The notes below the pieces were generated by a model. It had not been told where the DNA came from and did not search any database. It saw nothing but the letters and a program-made list of their open reading frames with translations. From Elioraea rosea (GTDB taxonomy: Bacteria; Pseudomonadota; Alphaproteobacteria; Acetobacterales; Acetobacteraceae): a stretch of 64,000 nt of DNA. Location of the stretch: the NCBI RefSeq assembly GCF_007644105.1, contig NZ_VFAC01000021.1:1-64000 (forward strand). The letters are read 5' to 3'. Of the stretch, positions 53,770 through 62,192 are shown one piece after another (the stretch's first letter is position 1; each line of letters begins with the position of its first letter). A program made the position numbers and the translations under genes.

Positions 53770-54423
53770 ATGCAGGACAAGCCAGACACACCAGACAAGC
53801 CCGGCTCCTCCCCCCTCGGTCCGGAGGGCGAGATGCTCCGCGAGGGGCTTTCCCCCTCCTCCTCCGAGGCGCTGATGGCCGAGGCTGCCGAGCGCATCAA
53901 GGCGCTCGAGCAGGAGGCGGCGGAGTTCAAGGACAAGTGGCTCCGCGCCGAGGCGGAGACGCAGAACGTGCGCAACCGCGCCCGCCGCGAGGTGGAGGAT
54001 GCGCGAAACTACGCCGCGCAGAAATTCGCTCTCGACGTTGTCGAGGCGGCCGAGAACCTCGAGCGGGCGCTCGCCTCGCTGCCGCCCGAGGCGGAGGGCG
54101 AGCCCGAGATCGTCGGGAAGCTGCGCGAGGGCGTGGCCGCGATCGGCCGCTCCTTCCAGGGCGCGCTCGAGCGCAACGGCGTTGCCCGCCAAGACGCCGC
54201 GGGGGCGAAGTTCGACCCTGAGCTCCACCAGGCCATGGCCGAGGCGCCAAGCCCGGAGGTTCCGGTCGGGCACGTGATCCAGGCCTGGACGCCCGCCTGG
54301 ACGCTGAACGGGCGGCTGATCAAGCCGGCGATGGTCGTGGTGTCGAAGGGCGCGCCGCCGCAGGCGAGCCCCGAGCAGGCCCCAGCGGCCGAGCCGGGCG
54401 CGACGCTCGATACGAAGGCTTAG
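53770..54423 (+). CDS. grpE: Nucleotide exchange factor GrpE
   Basis: A 217-residue protein. A helical dimerisation region (ALMAEAAERIKALEQEAAEFKDKWLRAEAETQNVRNRARRE) leads into the conserved FALDVVEAAENLERAL and the C-terminal beta domain with FDPELHQAMAEAPSPEVPVGHVIQ and GYxL-like GRLIKPAMVVVSKG. It stimulates ADP release from DnaK. ATG 53770 is used; a GTG at 53758 is possible. A strong hairpin follows the stop, so it is separated from dnaK transcriptionally and by a 1.1-kb insertion. Confidence 0.95.
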   Translation: MQDKPDTPDKPGSSPLGPEGEMLREGLSPSSSEALMAEAAERIKALEQEAAEFKDKWLRAEAETQNVRNRARREVEDARNYAAQKFALDVVEAAENLERALASLPPEAEGEPEIVGKLREGVAAIGRSFQGALERNGVARQDAAGAKFDPELHQAMAEAPSPEVPVGHVIQAWTPAWTLNGRLIKPAMVVVSKGAPPQASPEQAPAAEPGATLDTKA

Positions 54424-54482
54424 AGCAGCGCCCGACCCGATGGAACCGACGCCGGTTCCACCGGGTCGGTCCAAGCTGCTCT
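54422..54482. terminator. Three-tier perfect hairpin between grpE and a convergent gene
   Basis: Three nested 8-bp stems: AGAGCAGC/GCTGCTCT (54422-54429 with 54475-54482), CCGACCCG/CGGGTCGG (54432-54439 with 54462-54469) and TGGAACCG/CGGTTCCA (54441-54448 with 54453-54460), with a 4-nt loop. It spans both stop codons and should end transcription from both sides. Its form suggests a dispersed palindromic repeat rather than a unique terminator. Confidence 0.75.
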
Positions 54483-54822
54483 ATCCCATTGAGGCGGCCG
54501 CCGTCTCCGCTGCCGCCGCCACCCGCACCTCGTAATGCGCCGAGCGCGGGTCGAACCGCGCTAGCACAGCCCGTGCCTCGGGCGGAACCACGGCCGTCTC
54601 CCAGTCCTCGCCGGCGAAGGCCCGCACCGCGTCCATCGACCGGAACGCCATCACCGTGACGAACTCGACCTCCCCGCCCGCGTCGCGGCGGAGCAGCTCG
54701 AGCCGGTCCAGACCCGCGACCCTCCGGGCGAGGATGGCGGGGAAGATCGTGTCGCGGATCAGGGTCTCGTAACGGTCGGCCATGTCGGGCTGCGTCCAGC
54801 CGTACCAGATGCGGCTGATCAT
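54481..54822 (-). CDS. Antibiotic biosynthesis monooxygenase-like (ABM/NIPSNAP-fold) protein
   Basis: A 113-residue protein from ATG 54822: MISRIWYGWTQPDMADRYET at the start, then AGLDRLELLRRDAGGEVEFVTVMAFRSMDAVRAFAGEDWETAVVP, the small alpha-beta-barrel pattern of ABM proteins in which a strand ending F-V-T-V-M-x-F is followed by helix D-A-V. Function unknown; a role in handling quinones or reactive species is possible. It is divergent from an Lrp-family regulator, which may control it. The long frame that extends across dnaK is antisense. Confidence 0.8.
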   Translation of the reverse strand: MISRIWYGWTQPDMADRYETLIRDTIFPAILARRVAGLDRLELLRRDAGGEVEFVTVMAFRSMDAVRAFAGEDWETAVVPPEARAVLARFDPRSAHYEVRVAAAAETAAASMG

Positions 54823-54957
54823 CGCGGTTCTCCTTCCGATGCCTTGCAACGGACGGGATGATTGCCGAGATAGCCGGGGCATGTCCTTGCGAAGATGATG
54901 CAAAAGCGGGGACATATTGGCAGACTGTGCCTCGTCTGCATCGTTTCGAGGCATATC

Positions 54958-55440
54958 ATGCCACCGCTCGACAGCACGGATCTTCGCATCCTCGCGGCAC
55001 TCCAGGAGGATGGGCGGCTCGCCAACGTCGCACTCGCCGACCGCATCGGCCTCTCGCCCTCGCCCTGTCTCAGGCGGGTGAAGCACCTCGAGGCAGAAGG
55101 AGTGATCGAGGGCTATCGCGCCATCCTGCGTCCCGAAGCGGTCGGCCTCGGCCTGACGGTGTTCGTGGAAGTGAAGGTCGACCGCCATACCCGCGAGAAC
55201 GCCGATGCGCTGGACCAGGCGCTCGCCGGCCTGCCCGAGGTCGTCTCGTGCCACATGGTCTCCGGCACGGCCGACTTCCTCGCCGAGGTTGTGGTTTCGG
55301 ACCTCGCCGCCTATGAGCGGTTCCTGAGCGACCATCTGCTCCGGTTGCCGATGGTGGCCGACATACGCTCGAACGTCTCGCTGCGGCGGGTGAAGCGCGC
55401 TGGGCCGCTTCCGCTGCCGCGGCAGGAGCCTGCCTTGTAA
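54958..55440 (+). CDS. Lrp/AsnC-family transcriptional regulator
   Basis: A 160-residue protein from ATG 54958: LDSTDLRILAALQEDGRLANVALADRIGLSPSPCLRRVKHLE is the AsnC HTH, and VVSCHMVSGTADFLAEVVV with YERFLSDHLLRLPMVADIRS is the RAM ligand domain. These regulators respond to amino acids. It is divergently transcribed from the monooxygenase-like gene across 135 bp, a common regulator-target arrangement. The upstream 21 in-frame codons from 54895 lack a ribosome site. Confidence 0.92.
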   Translation: MPPLDSTDLRILAALQEDGRLANVALADRIGLSPSPCLRRVKHLEAEGVIEGYRAILRPEAVGLGLTVFVEVKVDRHTRENADALDQALAGLPEVVSCHMVSGTADFLAEVVVSDLAAYERFLSDHLLRLPMVADIRSNVSLRRVKRAGPLPLPRQEPAL

Positions 55441-55581
55441 CGCCCGCCCCTTGTCGGGGGTGGGGGTGCTGAATACATCCCACTGGTCCGACGCGGCGAC
55501 GGCCGCGATCAAGCAACGGAGTTGGGGGATGCAAGGGCGCCTGATCAGGGCCGTTGCGTCTCGCCGGAACAGGAGAAGACC

Positions 55582-57516
55582 ATGAGCAAAGTCATCGGCA
55601 TCGACCTCGGAACCACGAACAGCTGCGTGGCGATCCTCGAGGGCAAGGATGTCCGCGTCATCGAGAACGCCGAGGGCGCGCGCACGACGCCGTCGATGGT
55701 CGCCTTCGCCGACAGCGGCGAGCGCCTCGTCGGCCAGGCCGCCAAGCGCCAGGCGGTGACGAACCCGCTGAACACGCTCTATGCCGTGAAGCGCCTCATC
55801 GGGCGCCGCTTCGAGGACCCGATGGTCGCCAAGGACATCGGCATGGTCCCCTACAAGATCATCAAGGCCGATGGCGGCGATGCCTGGGTCGAGGCGCGCG
55901 GCGAGAAGTATTCCCCCTCGCAGATCAGCGCCTTCATCCTCGGCAAGATGAAGGAGACGGCCGAGGCCTATCTCGGCGAGAAGGTGACGCAGGCCGTCAT
56001 CACCGTCCCCGCCTACTTCAACGACAGCCAGCGCCAGGCGACGAAGGACGCGGGCCGCATCGCCGGCCTCGAGGTGCTGCGCATCATCAACGAGCCGACG
56101 GCCGCCGCGCTCGCCTACGGGCTCGAGAAGAAGAAGGCCGGCACCGTCGCGGTGTACGACCTCGGCGGCGGCACGTTCGACATCTCCATCCTCGAGATCG
56201 AGGACGGAGTGTTCGAGGTGAAGTCGACGAACGGCGACACGTTCCTCGGCGGCGAGGACTTCGACAAGCGCGTGATCGACTACCTGGCAGACGAGTTCAA
56301 GCGCGACCAGGGCATCGACCTGCGCAGCGACAAGCTTGCCCTGCAGCGCCTGAAGGAAGCCGCAGAGAAGGCGAAGATCGAGCTCTCCTCCGCCAAGGAG
56401 ACCGAGATCAACCTGCCCTTCATCACGGCCGACGCCTCCGGCCCGAAGCACCTCGTGGTCAAGCTCAGCCGCGCCAAGCTCGAGGCGCTGGTCGACGATC
56501 TCGTCGAGAAGACGCTCGAGCCCTGCCGTTCCGCGCTGAAGGATGCCGGCATCTCCGCCGCGGAGGTCGATGAGGTCATCCTCGTCGGCGGCATGACGCG
56601 CATGCCGAAGATCATCGAGACGGTGAAGAGCTTCTTCGGCCGCGAGCCGGCCCGCAACGTCAACCCCGACGAGGTGGTGGCGATCGGCGCGGCGGTGCAG
56701 GGCGCTGTGCTGAAGGGCGAAGTGAAGGACGTCGTCCTGCTCGACGTCACGCCGCTCTCGCTCGGCATCGAGACGCTCGGCGGCGTGTTCACCCGCCTGA
56801 TCGACCGCAACACCACGATCCCGACGCGGAAGAGCCAGATCTTCTCGACCGCAGAGGACAACCAGAACGCCGTGACCATCAAGGTGTTCCAGGGCGAGCG
56901 CGAGATCGCGGTGAACAACAAGCTGCTCGGGCAGTTCGACCTCGTCGGCATCCCGCCCGCGCCGCGCGGCGTGCCGCAGATCGAGGTGACGTTCGACATC
57001 GACGCGAACGGCATCGTCTCTGTCTCGGCCAAGGACAAGGCGACGAGCAAGGAGCAGCAGATCCGGATCCAGGCCTCCGGCGGCCTCTCGGAGGCGGAGA
57101 TCCAGCGCATGGTGAAGGAGGCGGAGGCGAACGCCGATGCCGACCGCAAGCGCCGCGAGACGATCGAGGCGCGCAACCATGCCGAGGCGCTCGCACACCA
57201 GACCGACAAGACGCTGAAGGAAAATGCCGAGAAGCTCGGCAACGCGCCGGAGAAGGAGGCCGCCGAGAAGGCGCTCGCCGATCTCCGCGCCGTGCTCGGC
57301 GGCGAGGATGCGGACGCCATCCGCTCCGCGACCGACGCGCTCTCCCAGGCCTCGATGAAGCTCGGCGAGGTGCTGTATCGCCAGGCGCAGGCGAACCCCG
57401 AGGCCGGCGCCGCGCCGGAGGGGCAGCCCGAGGCCGGCGAGGCGCCGAAGGACGACAAGGTGGTCGACGCCGACTTCGAGGATGTTGACGACAAGAACAA
57501 GAAGAAGTCCGCCTGA
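55582..57516 (+). CDS. dnaK: Molecular chaperone DnaK (Hsp70)
   Basis: A 644-residue Hsp70 starting [20 protein letters not shown] after a GGAGAAG ribosome site. The ATPase domain shows [47 protein letters not shown] and [12 protein letters not shown]. The substrate domain begins at [14 protein letters not shown], and the tail is acidic with [19 protein letters not shown]. It folds and protects proteins with DnaJ and GrpE. The 140-bp upstream region has CTTGTC at 55450 but no convincing sigma32 -10 and no CIRCE. Confidence 0.98.
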   Translation: MSKVIGIDLGTTNSCVAILEGKDVRVIENAEGARTTPSMVAFADSGERLVGQAAKRQAVTNPLNTLYAVKRLIGRRFEDPMVAKDIGMVPYKIIKADGGDAWVEARGEKYSPSQISAFILGKMKETAEAYLGEKVTQAVITVPAYFNDSQRQATKDAGRIAGLEVLRIINEPTAAALAYGLEKKKAGTVAVYDLGGGTFDISILEIEDGVFEVKSTNGDTFLGGEDFDKRVIDYLADEFKRDQGIDLRSDKLALQRLKEAAEKAKIELSSAKETEINLPFITADASGPKHLVVKLSRAKLEALVDDLVEKTLEPCRSALKDAGISAAEVDEVILVGGMTRMPKIIETVKSFFGREPARNVNPDEVVAIGAAVQGAVLKGEVKDVVLLDVTPLSLGIETLGGVFTRLIDRNTTIPTRKSQIFSTAEDNQNAVTIKVFQGEREIAVNNKLLGQFDLVGIPPAPRGVPQIEVTFDIDANGIVSVSAKDKATSKEQQIRIQASGGLSEAEIQRMVKEAEANADADRKRRETIEARNHAEALAHQTDKTLKENAEKLGNAPEKEAAEKALADLRAVLGGEDADAIRSATDALSQASMKLGEVLYRQAQANPEAGAAPEGQPEAGEAPKDDKVVDADFEDVDDKNKKKSA

Positions 57517-57560
57517 GCCAAGGGGCGTGAGCCTCACGGCACAGCGGACAGAGGCGATGC

Positions 57561-57597
57561 GCGCCACCCGGACCCGCCCAGCGCGGACGGGTGGCGC
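57561..57597 (+). promoter_or_regulatory. dnaK-dnaJ intergenic hairpin
   Basis: GCGCCACCCG (57561-57570) and CGGGTGGCGC (57588-57597) form a perfect 10-bp stem with a 17-nt loop, 44 nt after the dnaK stop and 34 nt before dnaJ. No T-run follows. It may partly terminate or stabilise the dnaK message and so set the dnaK:dnaJ ratio. Confidence 0.6.
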
Positions 57598-57631
57598 CAT
57601 CCCGTCTCCTTGACGCGATAGGCGTCCATCC

Positions 57632-58795
57632 ATGGCGAAGCAGGATTTCTACGCGGTCCTGGGCGCGGCGCGCGACGCCTCGGCCGACGACCTGAAGAAG
57701 GCATACCGCAAGCTCGCGATGCAGTACCACCCGGACCGAAACCCGGGTGACAAGAAGGCGGAGGCCAAGTTCAAGGAGCTGAACGAGGCCTACGACGTGC
57801 TGAAGGACCCGGAGAAGCGCGCGGCCTATGACCGGTTCGGCCACGCCGCGTTCGACGGCTCGGGCGGGGCCGGCCCTCGCCCGGGAGGCCCGGGCGGCTT
57901 CGGCGGGTTCCAGGGCGCTGGTTCCTTCGCCGACATGTTCGACGACATCTTCGGCGACCTGATGGGCGGCGGGCGCGGCCGAGGTGGCCCGGGCGGCGCA
58001 GGCCGCGGCGCCGACCTGCAGACGCGCGTCGAGCTCTCGCTCGAGGAGGCGTTCGCGGGCAAGAAGGCGACGCTGCGCGTGCCGACGGCGATCGCCTGCG
58101 AGGCGTGCAAGGGTTCGGGCTCCGAGGGCGGTGCGGCGCCGCAGACCTGCGGCAGCTGCAACGGCGCGGGCAAGATCCGCGCCCAGCAGGGCTTCTTCCT
58201 GATCGAGCGCACCTGCCCGACCTGCGGCGGCACCGGCAAGGTGGTGAAAGACCCCTGCAAGGTGTGCGCCGGCGCGGGCCGGGTGCAGCGCGAGCGCACC
58301 CTGAACGTCGACATTCCCGCGGGCGTGGAGGACGGCACGCGGATGCGCGTGTCGGGAGCCGGCGAGGCGGGTCTGCGCGGCGCCCCGCCGGGCGACCTCT
58401 ATGTCAACGTCATGGTTCGTCCGCACAAGCTGTTCCAGCGCGAGGGCGCGAACCTCTATTGTCGCGTGCCGCTTCGGATGACCTCCGCCGCGCTCGGCGG
58501 CGCGATCGAGGTACCGACCATCGAGGGCGGCCGCGCCAAGGTGACGATCAACGCCGGAACGCAGACCGGCGACCAGTTCCGCCTGCGCGGCAAGGGCATG
58601 ACCCAGCTCAACTCGGCAGCGCGCGGCGATCTCTACATCCAGGTGGCGGTAGAGACGCCGATGAACCTGACGAAGAAGCAGCAGGAGCTTCTGCGCGCCT
58701 TCGAGGAGGAGGCGGAGAAGGCCGGCGACAAGTCGAGCCCGGAAAGTGCGGGGTTCTTCGCGAAGATGCGTGAGTTCTTCGAAGGCAAGAGCTGA
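57632..58795 (+). CDS. dnaJ: Molecular chaperone DnaJ (Hsp40, type I)
   Basis: A 387-residue type I DnaJ. The J domain has the HPD triad at residues 33-35 in [11 protein letters not shown] Gly/Phe-rich linker ([18 protein letters not shown]) follows, then four zinc-finger repeats [24 protein letters not shown] and CKVCAGAG. The C-terminal substrate domains include [19 protein letters not shown] and [13 protein letters not shown]. It stimulates DnaK ATPase and delivers clients. It is co-directional with dnaK, 115 bp downstream. Confidence 0.98.
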   Translation: MAKQDFYAVLGAARDASADDLKKAYRKLAMQYHPDRNPGDKKAEAKFKELNEAYDVLKDPEKRAAYDRFGHAAFDGSGGAGPRPGGPGGFGGFQGAGSFADMFDDIFGDLMGGGRGRGGPGGAGRGADLQTRVELSLEEAFAGKKATLRVPTAIACEACKGSGSEGGAAPQTCGSCNGAGKIRAQQGFFLIERTCPTCGGTGKVVKDPCKVCAGAGRVQRERTLNVDIPAGVEDGTRMRVSGAGEAGLRGAPPGDLYVNVMVRPHKLFQREGANLYCRVPLRMTSAALGGAIEVPTIEGGRAKVTINAGTQTGDQFRLRGKGMTQLNSAARGDLYIQVAVETPMNLTKKQQELLRAFEEEAEKAGDKSSPESAGFFAKMREFFEGKS

Positions 58796-58943
58796 GAGAC
58801 CGTCCGCAAGCCCTGCTGCCGCGGCCGCCTCGCTTCGCTCCCTGCACTTCGTGCGCTCACCGCCTTCGGTGCCATTGCCCGCCAGTTTCCCGGAACCTGC
58901 GCCGTGCGCCTCACGTCAGCGACATCTGGAACGATCGCCCGCG

Positions 58944-59519
58944 CTATCGGACCGCTAGGAGAACGATCCGCCAGCGGATGATCTGCCGCCCGCCATGCGC
59001 GGCAGGCTCCGTCTCGCGCCCGAGCGCGATGCCGCCATTGCGTTCGATGACGCGGTGCGAGGCGACGTTGTCGGCTTCCGCCGTCAGCTCCACATGCGCG
59101 AGTCCCAAGCCACGCGCCTCGTCAAGCATCAGCGCGAGCGCGCGCGTCGCGATCCCTCGCCCACGCTTTTCCGGCACGACACCGTAGCCGATATGTCCAG
59201 AGACATGCGCCGGCAGCGCCTCAGTGCCCTTCTGCCAGCGGATGTTCACGAAACCGCAGAACCCGCCATCGCTGACCCAGCGCGTGTAGCCGGGAAGGCG
59301 CGCGACGCGAGACCCGTCGGCGAGCTCGATCGGCGGGCCATTCGCCTCGGGGTCGTGCAGGCTTGCGAGAAAGGCATCGGCGTCCTCCGCGATCGCTGCG
59401 AGATGTGCGAGCCGGATGCGCTCGCCCGCGATGTTGGATGGCGCCCAGCCGGAGCCCAGCGCCGCGACATAGCCCGCGAGAAGCGTGCGCGACGGGCGCG
59501 CGAGCCGGATCGTGCTCAG
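58944..59519 (-). CDS. GNAT-family N-acetyltransferase with apparent CTG start
   Basis: A 191-residue protein. Conserved family sequence runs without interruption from IRLARPSRTLLAGYVAALGS near the N-terminus through TRWVSDGGFCGFVNIRWQKG to the acetyl-CoA loop VVPEKRGRGIATRALALML and ELTAEADNVASHRVIERNGG. No ATG, GTG or TTG exists in frame between the upstream stop and codon 91 (GTG at 59249). A CTG at 59519 overlaps the TGA of the upstream gene as CTGA, in the same arrangement as the ATGA/GTGA couplings elsewhere here, and is the best start. An ORF caller would truncate the protein to 101 residues. Confidence 0.75.
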   Translation of the reverse strand: MSTIRLARPSRTLLAGYVAALGSGWAPSNIAGERIRLAHLAAIAEDADAFLASLHDPEANGPPIELADGSRVARLPGYTRWVSDGGFCGFVNIRWQKGTEALPAHVSGHIGYGVVPEKRGRGIATRALALMLDEARGLGLAHVELTAEADNVASHRVIERNGGIALGRETEPAAHGGRQIIRWRIVLLAVR

Positions 59520-59812
59520 ACGAAGGCGCCGCGGAGGAAGCCGAGCGCCGGCAGGGGAGACCAGGCGCGCGGCAGGTCGGCCCTGCGGATCGGCGCGACG
59601 GAATAGCGCGGCACGGGCTGGCGCGTCTTGGCGATGAGGTGTTCGTAGGCGCGCACCTGCGCTGCCCGCCAGGCGCGGTCGTTCAGCGCATCGTCGCGCG
59701 AGCGATAGACCTCGGCGATCCTCTCGGTCTTGCCGACGGTGGCGATCACGGCCCAGAGCGTGTCATCCCCTCGGGGAAGGGGCGGGCGGGGAAGGGGGGC
59801 GATGGTCGTCAC
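59516..59812 (-). CDS. Small conserved-looking hypothetical protein
   Basis: About 98 residues from a GTG at 59812 (59749 is an alternative). The sequence TLWAVIATVGKTERIAEVYRSRDDALNDRAWRAAQVRAYEHLIAKTRQPVPRYSVAPIRRADLPRAWSPL is well composed and ends at a TGA that overlaps the GNAT start. No known domain. Coupling to the acetyltransferase suggests a joint function, such as modification of a small protein or metabolite, but this is a guess. Confidence 0.6.
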   Translation of the reverse strand: MTTIAPLPRPPLPRGDDTLWAVIATVGKTERIAEVYRSRDDALNDRAWRAAQVRAYEHLIAKTRQPVPRYSVAPIRRADLPRAWSPLPALGFLRGAFV

Positions 59813-59930
59813 GCGGTGCGGGCCGATGCTCCTCTGACCTCCCCGAAGGGTGGCAAGGGAGAACCCGAAACGCAATGGTCGCGAGGGCTGGATGCCGGCG
59901 GCGGACATAGAAGGCCGCCAAAAAGAAGAC

Positions 59931-59966
59931 GGGCCGGCGGCTGGGAGGTAGTCGTGCCGCCGGCCC
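59931..59966 (-). terminator. Rho-independent terminator downstream of leuD
   Basis: A perfect 11-bp stem GGGCCGGCGGC/GCCGCCGGCCC with a 14-nt loop. On the minus strand it is followed by GTCTTCTTTTT (59930 to 59920), a good U-tract. It lies about 100 bp beyond the leuD stop. Confidence 0.85.
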
Positions 59967-60069
59967 GCCCATGTGGATGAGTGCCTGCCGGGAAAGGCGC
60001 TCACCCGAAACATCCGAAGAGTGAGCGCATCCAGGTTACGGCGACATGCGCCGCGGCATTACGAGTTGG

Positions 60070-60687
60070 TCATGTGGGCCAGGCCCAGGGGCGGCGCGAC
60101 CTGTCTTCCGTCTGCCACGCGGCGATCGCGTCTGCCTGACGCAGGGTGAGGCCGATGTCGTCGAGCCCGGCGAGAAGCGCCTCGCGGCGCGCGGCGTCGA
60201 CCGCGAACGGATGCTCGTCACCCGAGGGCGACACGACGACGCAACGCTCGAGATCGACCGTCACGCGCGCATTGCCGGGAGAACGTTCCACCTCTGCGGC
60301 AATCGCCGAGACCGACGCCTCGGGCAGCACCACGGGAAGCAGCCCGTTCTGCAGCGCGTTGTTGGCGAAGATGTCGGAGAAGGACGGCGCGATCACCGCG
60401 CGGACGCCGGCACCGGCGAGCGCCCACACCGCACCCTCGCGGCTCGACCCGCAGCCGAAATTCGATCCCGCGAGCAGGATCGGCGCATCGCGATAGGGCG
60501 CGCGGTTCAAAACGAAATCGGGGTCCTCCGACCCGTCGGGCCGCCGGCGCCAGATCTCGAAGGCATGCGCCCCCATCTCCGCCTTCGCGGTGCCGACGAG
60601 GCGTTCGACGCGGATGATCACGTCTGTGTCGATGTTGGGGCGAAGCAGCGGCGCGGCGGGGCCGGTGACGGTCGTGAAGGGCTGCAT
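60070..60687 (-). CDS. leuD: 3-isopropylmalate dehydratase small subunit
   Basis: A 205-residue protein: FTTVTGPAAPLLRPNIDTDVIIR at the start, VLNRAPYRDAPILLAGSNFGCGSSREGAVWAL in the middle and FSDIFANNALQNGLLPV. These are the swivel-domain motifs of LeuD. With LeuC it isomerises 2-isopropylmalate to 3-isopropylmalate in leucine synthesis. ATG 60687 lies next to the leuC stop (1 bp gap). leuB is not in the window. Confidence 0.95.
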   Translation of the reverse strand: MQPFTTVTGPAAPLLRPNIDTDVIIRVERLVGTAKAEMGAHAFEIWRRRPDGSEDPDFVLNRAPYRDAPILLAGSNFGCGSSREGAVWALAGAGVRAVIAPSFSDIFANNALQNGLLPVVLPEASVSAIAAEVERSPGNARVTVDLERCVVVSPSGDEHPFAVDAARREALLAGLDDIGLTLRQADAIAAWQTEDRSRRPWAWPT

Positions 60688-60688
60688 G

Positions 60689-62089
60689 TCAGAGCCCCTT
60701 GCGGATGTCGACGATGCGGCCCGCCACCGCTGCCGCCGCCGCCATCGCGGGCGAGGCGAGATGGGTGCGCGCGCCCTTGCCCTGGCGTCCGACGAAGTTG
60801 CGGTTCGAGGTGGAGACGCAGCGCGCGCCAGGCGGCACCGCCTCGCCGTTCGCCGCGACGCAGAGCGAGCAGCCGGGCTCGCGCCAGGCGAAGCCTGCGT
60901 CGGTGAATACGCGGTCAAGCCCTTCCGCTTCCGCCGCCCGCTTCACCCGAACCGATCCCGGAACGACCCAGGCGGTGACGCCGTCCGCCACCCGGCGGCC
61001 GCGCACGACCCTGGCCGCCTCGCGCAGGTCCGAAAGCCGCGAGTTGGTGCAGGAGCCGATGAACACCCAGTCCACCGCCGTGCCGGCGAGCGGCCGCCCC
61101 GGCTCGAGCCCCTGGTAGGCGAGCGCATCCTGCCAGGCCTTGCGGCGCTGCGCATCCGGCGCCGCGTCCGGGTCGGGGATCGGGGCGTCGACGGCGATGA
61201 CATGCTCGGGGCTCGTGCCCCAGCTCACCTGCGGCGCGATCGTTGCGGCATCGATCACATGATCGGCATCGAACACGGCATCCTCGTCCGAGCGCAGCGT
61301 GCGCCAATGCGCGACCGCCTCGTCCCACGCTGCGCCGCGCGGCGCATGGTCACGCCCCGCGACCCAGTCGAACGTCGTGTCGTCTGGCGCGATGAAGCCC
61401 ATGCGCGCGCCCATCTCGATGGTGAGGTTGCACAGCGTCAGCCGTGCCTCGACGGGCAGCGCGCGCACGGCCTCGCCGCCCCACTCCACCGCGAAGCCCG
61501 CGCCTGCGCCTGTGCCGAGCCGGCCGATGGCTGCGAGCACCGCATCCTTCGCCGTGGTGCCCTCCGGGAAGCGCCCCTCGAAACGCACACGCATGGCGCG
61601 CGGCTTGGCGATTCGCAGCGTCTGCGTCGCGAGCGCATGTGCGAGCTCCGATGAGCCGACCCCGAAGGCGAGCGCGCCGAGCCCGCCATTGGTGCAGGTG
61701 TGGCTGTCGCCGCAGATGACGCTGAGACCAGGGAGCACGATGCCGAGCTCGGGCCCCATGACGTGGACGATGCCCTGCCCGTCCTGCCCGAGATCGAACA
61801 GCCGGATGCCGTGCGCGGCAGAGCCCGCGCGCAGCGCGTGCACCCCGCCTGCGCCCTTGGGAAAGGTCTCGGCCGTGCGGCCGGGGGCGGAGGACACCGC
61901 GTGGTCGGGGGTTGCGAAGGCGAGGTTCGGGTTCGGGATGGCGTATCCCTTCTCCGCCACCTCCGTCAGCGCCCGCGCGCCGGAGAGGTCGTGCAGCAGG
62001 ATGCGGTCGATATGGATCAGGTCCTGCCCCCCGCCGGCGGGAGCGATGCGGTGGAGCGTCCAGAGGCGATCGAGAAGCGTCTGCGACAT
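60689..62089 (-). CDS. leuC: 3-isopropylmalate dehydratase large subunit
   Basis: A 466-residue aconitase-family protein from ATG 62089: QTLLDRLWTLHRI, LIHIDRILLHDLSGA, LSVICGDSHTCTNGGLGALAFGVGSSE, and the iron-sulfur ligands in FIGSCTNSRLSDL and EPGCSLCVAANGE. It forms the catalytic half of isopropylmalate isomerase with LeuD. It is divergent from the nitroreductase-MarR operon; the 32-bp palindrome between them begins 55 bp upstream of its ATG and could affect both. Confidence 0.95.
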   Translation of the reverse strand: MSQTLLDRLWTLHRIAPAGGGQDLIHIDRILLHDLSGARALTEVAEKGYAIPNPNLAFATPDHAVSSAPGRTAETFPKGAGGVHALRAGSAAHGIRLFDLGQDGQGIVHVMGPELGIVLPGLSVICGDSHTCTNGGLGALAFGVGSSELAHALATQTLRIAKPRAMRVRFEGRFPEGTTAKDAVLAAIGRLGTGAGAGFAVEWGGEAVRALPVEARLTLCNLTIEMGARMGFIAPDDTTFDWVAGRDHAPRGAAWDEAVAHWRTLRSDEDAVFDADHVIDAATIAPQVSWGTSPEHVIAVDAPIPDPDAAPDAQRRKAWQDALAYQGLEPGRPLAGTAVDWVFIGSCTNSRLSDLREAARVVRGRRVADGVTAWVVPGSVRVKRAAEAEGLDRVFTDAGFAWREPGCSLCVAANGEAVPPGARCVSTSNRNFVGRQGKGARTHLASPAMAAAAAVAGRIVDIRKGL

Positions 62090-62132
62090 GGGGGTGAGAT
62101 GCCTCCTTGCCGGGCCGAGCACAAGACGCCGC

Positions 62133-62175
62133 TTGACCTGTGGTTTGATGTCGAACTATATAGTTCGATATCAAA
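62133..62175 (+). promoter_or_regulatory. Promoter with a 32-bp near-perfect palindromic operator (MarR type)
   Basis: The palindrome spans 62144-62175 with its axis at 62159.5. The half-site is TTTGAT-g-TCGAACTAT, and only one base pair (62150/62169) breaks symmetry. TTGACC at 62133 and the AT-rich centre (CTATAT or TATATA from 62156) make a sigma70 promoter whose -10 is inside the operator. The nitroreductase-MarR operon starts 18 bp downstream, so autorepression is likely. Confidence 0.75.
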
Positions 62176-62192
62176 CGTCATGGAGGTTGGCC

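Noticed and set aside
55441-55581. sigma32 promoter or CIRCE upstream of dnaK
   Set aside because: CTTGTC at 55450 has no fitting -10, and no TTAGCACTC inverted repeat is present.
54481-57633. 1050-codon minus-strand frame across dnaK
   Set aside because: Only its last 113 codons (ABM-like protein) are real. The rest is antisense to the well-supported dnaK and Lrp genes.
59763-59972. 69-codon minus-strand ORF near the leuD terminator
   Set aside because: It overlaps the terminator hairpin and the start of the small hypothetical gene in another frame, and is Arg/Pro-rich noise.
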